This document shows positions 62,301 to 64,000 of a DNA stretch of 64,000 nucleotides, piece by piece. The notes under the pieces were generated by a model. The model was not told the DNA's origin. It ran no database searches and saw nothing but the letters and a program-made list of their open reading frames with translations. Location: assembly GCF_000023825.1 (NCBI RefSeq), contig NC_013061.1:3038001-3102000 (forward strand), given 5' to 3'. Source of the stretch: Pedobacter heparinus DSM 2366. GTDB lineage: Bacteria; Bacteroidota; Bacteroidia; Sphingobacteriales; Sphingobacteriaceae. Position 1 is the stretch's first letter, and each line of letters opens with the position of its first letter. The position numbers and the translations under genes were made by a program.

Positions 62301-62967
62301 TATTGACCTGTCCGCCGGTAAGGTACAGGTTAAAAGCAGACACATCAATTATGCCCGCCCCACCGCTAAGCTGGTAATTGACCCCTGGGAATCCGGCATT
62401 CCCAAAAACGAGCCGTTTTAAAGGATTCATTCTACTCACTACCATACCCGTTTCATTGATTGCAGACAAATCTGTTACACCAATTTTTGTAATCTGAATG
62501 GCCGCTGTAGAACTTAAGTTGGTTAGGTCTAAGCCAAAATAGAAACCTTCATTTGGATCAATTCCGTTACTTATGCCACCACGGATACCCAGTGCTCCAT
62601 TACTAGCCCGATCTATTCCAGCAGCGGATATCATTTCACCAAAGTTGTTGCCTTCTGTGGTCTTTACACTGTGCATACCACCAAAAGTTATGGTAAATGT
62701 TTTATTCAAAGCCCCCGTGGCTGTAACGGTAGTTCCGGTTACCGTCCAGTCATCACTGGCATTGCTGTTATAATACGAAACAGCACCGGCAGCATTGATA
62801 AAAAATATAGAGGAGTCTGTATACTTGTTGTCAGCTTCAGAACCGGTAGGTGAAGGAACCAGAAGAATGGTGTTGCTATTCTGGGCATAACCTGCACAAG
62901 TGAAAAAAAATAAAATAATTGTTGCGAACAGTCTTATCCACTGGATGTTGTTAATATCATTGCTCAT
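59383..62967 (-). CDS. Large T9SS-exported heparinase II/III-like lyase with duplicated flanking modules
   Basis: This 1194-residue protein has a signal peptide (about 1-28) and a central lyase (about 255-860). The lyase combines an alpha-toroid (NWNQVGIGGLAFGALAI near 415, YQEGAMYWSYGTTYE) with a heparinase II/III beta domain (SHAHMDGGSFAYDSQGLRW near 632). A T9SS type A sorting domain ends it (ISIYPNPF, GIYLIQVL). Two copies of one ~215-residue beta module flank the lyase (about 30-247 and 868-1084). Each contains GIDRxxNGxLGxRGGxSNGI followed by a NEGFxFGxD element. I do not recognise this module; carbohydrate binding is plausible. The GH88 gene follows 43 bases downstream. Confidence 0.9.
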   Translation of the reverse strand: MSNDINNIQWIRLFATIILFFFTCAGYAQNSNTILLVPSPTGSEADNKYTDSSIFFINAAGAVSYYNSNASDDWTVTGTTVTATGALNKTFTITFGGMHSVKTTEGNNFGEMISAAGIDRASNGALGIRGGISNGIDPNEGFYFGLDLTNLSSTAAIQITKIGVTDLSAINETGMVVSRMNPLKRLVFGNAGFPGVNYQLSGGAGIIDVSAFNLYLTGGQVNNAMLSVFNNGAAASGFRITQIELKVLTNIFNPQQVTNIAHPRLLLKQGQQVAIQTLIAQSADFNAVHSYILEQADTFLIAPALVYNATNGRMLETARVAIKQIFYLSYAYRMTNQSSYLTRAEQVMNTVCDFPDWVTYTLDVAEMCFGVSIGYDWLYNGLSATTRQKAREKILNYAFLTQKTKPFWDYTSNWNQVGIGGLAFGALAILGDGTAQMDQEAKYILNNILVKNPNSMETYANGNYQEGAMYWSYGTTYEVLMLSALEEIFGQSHEGVKRLTYTPGFLESARYMQFITGTSSLYFNYSDCTEKRTPLPAALWMAKKLNNTDVLSLEKELLQNGKYASNYSEDSRFLPIALIYGKDVNMGNLQPPQQKLWNGYGEQPVVLVRTDWQGANGKYMGVKGGTPNYSHAHMDGGSFAYDSQGLRWAVDFGKEDYDAINAGISPAGALNDFSQSSARWNIFKVSNLNHNTISIKKASESNWQHHKTSGSAAVTEIYDSNAKRGAKLDLKPLIGLNNELDAAQRSIYMVDEAYLEVKDYIDNGAQAINLYWNMATTAVVDSLSASKLKLTQGGRTTVLEIVSSNPAVTFILKKARSTDPVTYYPAATYERKNPGTVMIGFEAAIPANEVVTFTITLKDGAEVPPSAVMPVNYVLLELPAPNTGLEGNTLYSDASEFHVNGAGKVSIGGIASEYAWNVYGDTNVDSILNKNFFFKWQGMNSTNTTAGINYGNLLTQAGIDRSENGELGVRGGASNGIDINEGFRFGFDATRLPDNVSLQLVKVGVNFVSGSRSGMLVNRNDTNKQKSFGGSATSSTIVLPTGSGFVDVEDLNMVVEGGETDYDLASLFNTGGSGSFRINKLVFKILSDGASPLMAQPLMQVQPQQLPEKDKKNISIYPNPFTKNITLKSVGRAFEDIRVRLYTSWGTPVLNHSYHLLSDQEEIKLDLQQLKSGIYLIQVLNNTGTIITKRIIKE

Positions 62968-63283
62968 GGTTGTAGTTTTTGGTTAGGCAATCATGCTGGC
63001 AATGTAAAATTTTCTCCATTCGGGCAGCGGGGGTAAATCGTCTGAATAGTAGGTACAAAATGTCCGTTTCCCAGCACAATATAAAGCTAGGAACCAATGC
63101 AGTTCAACCTCAGGCCAATCTTGGTGATCAAGACCTGATACACTAAATACCCCCTTAATTAAGTTACTTTGCCCCCTTGATAAAGCAGGCTATTTTTTGA
63201 TATTTGTCAAACAACCGCCTCAAAACCATATATAAACCAAAAAACTGCACTAAGTTTCTTTCCTTTTAAACGAGTATACAATT
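62968..63283. other. Divergent intergenic region of PUL 3
   Basis: These 316 bases separate the divergent lyase gene and the lipoprotein gene at 63,284. No coding sequence or clear consensus promoter was found. HTCS-bound sites would be expected here if the regulator controls both sides, but I could not identify repeats of the right kind. Confidence 0.4.
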
Positions 63284-64000
63284 ATGCAAAGTAAAAAGCT
63301 ACTTTTATTACTGTTTTGCTATGCGGCAACAACAGGCTGTAAGGATTCCATCAAATCCGATCTGGTGAATGTTACGAACCCTTCAAACCTGAAATACATT
63401 AGTATCGCAGATGCGAGAGAAGGTAAAGCGGTTATAACGACGGCCCCTACTGTTCAGACCGGAGGACTTCTTCCAAACTTTGAATTGATCAGTATACAGA
63501 AAAGTGATGGCACATTGTTGGATGAGTCCTACTTACAATATGTGACGATAGGAAAAAGTATCGAAGCAGAGAGCCCGGTAAAGGGGACAAACTCCGCAAA
63601 CAACGGCGTGATATCTGTTGCCGCCGGACATAACTTTGGCGTTGGTGATTATTACTTTAACATTAAAGTAACTACAACAACTGAGGGGCAGACCTATTCA
63701 ACGGTATTTGAAAAAGCTTTTCAACTCCACATTGCGCCACTGTTGCCCACCAATATGGTTTACTCTCCAAAAAATCAAAACCTGGTTTATGGTAATGCCA
63801 GCAGCAAAACAACAGCACCATTACTGCCAGGTTCCAATCCCGACGTTTCTTTCGAACTGGGCAATTATTCTGATAAACTGACTATTGTCAAAGAAACAGG
63901 CGTAATTGCTATTGCACCTAACTATATATATCGTACACGTGAAACATTGAACCCGGTGATTAAGGTCATCAGCAACATCAGTAAAGAAGTTGTCTCTTTT
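63284..64000 (+). CDS. Surface lipoprotein, cut by the window end
   Basis: From ATG 63,284 an open frame runs through the end of the window (239 codons). It starts with a lipoprotein leader MQSKKLLLLLFCYAATTGC (C19), followed by beta-rich text (LKYISIADAREGKAVITTAP, FGVGDYYFNIKVTTTTEGQT) of Ig-like style. It resembles surface glycan-binding lipoproteins found in PULs, but I cannot name the family. It is probably the first gene of the other arm of PUL 3, continuing to the right. Confidence 0.75.
   Translation, partial: MQSKKLLLLLFCYAATTGCKDSIKSDLVNVTNPSNLKYISIADAREGKAVITTAPTVQTGGLLPNFELISIQKSDGTLLDESYLQYVTIGKSIEAESPVKGTNSANNGVISVAAGHNFGVGDYYFNIKVTTTTEGQTYSTVFEKAFQLHIAPLLPTNMVYSPKNQNLVYGNASSKTTAPLLPGSNPDVSFELGNYSDKLTIVKETGVIAIAPNYIYRTRETLNPVIKVISNISKEVVSF

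Overview
The window looks like the chromosome of a glycan-degrading Bacteroidota, most likely a Sphingobacteriaceae member close to Pedobacter. This rests on three paired SusC/SusD outer-membrane systems, an ECF sigma/FecR pair, a hybrid two-component regulator (HTCS), type IX secretion sorting domains, heparinase II/III-like polysaccharide lyases, and promoters of the TTTG/TAnnTTTG type. Composition is AT-rich. I saw no rRNA, tRNA or CRISPR. The species assignment is inference.

Layout. (1) 1-16,970, plus strand: the tail of a membrane transporter, an SDR dehydrogenase, then a polysaccharide utilization locus (PUL 1) of SusC, SusD (with an odd glycine-rich insert), a DUF5017 lipoprotein, a heparinase II/III-like protein, a secreted beta-helix/FN3/T9SS protein, a GH29 fucosidase, an SGNH hydrolase and an exported pyruvyl-transferase-like protein. 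Its SusC has no STN domain, and its promoter overlaps a perfect 22-bp palindrome, which suggests repressor control. (2) 16,979-19,349, minus: a GMC oxidoreductase with its Tat-lipoprotein small subunit. (3) 19,350-34,600: a patchwork of small stress, repair and detoxification genes (Nei-like glycosylase, AAC(3)-I-like acetyltransferase, VOC, DoxX-ArsR-SRPBCC operon, DUF2383, YtxH, STAS, DUF892, SDR, PfpI and others) mixed with many decayed copies. Several relics are clear broken paralogs of intact genes a few kb away. (4) 34,649-53,093, minus: PUL 2, running from an ECF sigma factor and FecR anti-sigma through SusC/SusD, a GH5-like enzyme, a metallophosphoesterase fused to FG-GAP repeats, a second SusC/SusD, a beta-propeller lipoprotein and a GH20 hexosaminidase. 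(5) 53,094-54,002: relics, including an ISL3-type transposase tail. (6) 54,003-62,967, minus: PUL 3, with an HTCS regulator, a GH88 unsaturated glucuronyl hydrolase and a very large T9SS-exported heparinase II/III-like lyase. A divergent lipoprotein gene starts at 63,284 and runs off the end.

How it works together. Each PUL couples outer-membrane import to secreted or periplasmic depolymerases. The GH88 plus lyase pair of PUL 3 implies a uronic-acid polymer cut by beta-elimination. PUL 1 combines a lyase-like enzyme with a fucosidase and, just upstream, a transporter and SDR that could handle released uronate. PUL 2 with GH20 and GH5 suggests a GlcNAc-containing glycan. Substrates are inferred.

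Most notable: the two SusC genes of PUL 2 share an indel-free ~520-bp 5' block covering the leader, signal peptide and STN domain, after which they diverge. Each block carries a plus-strand (antisense) rho-independent terminator just upstream of susC, so each may encode a cis-antisense RNA. One sigma/FecR pair could therefore control two transporters, with an antisense brake on each.
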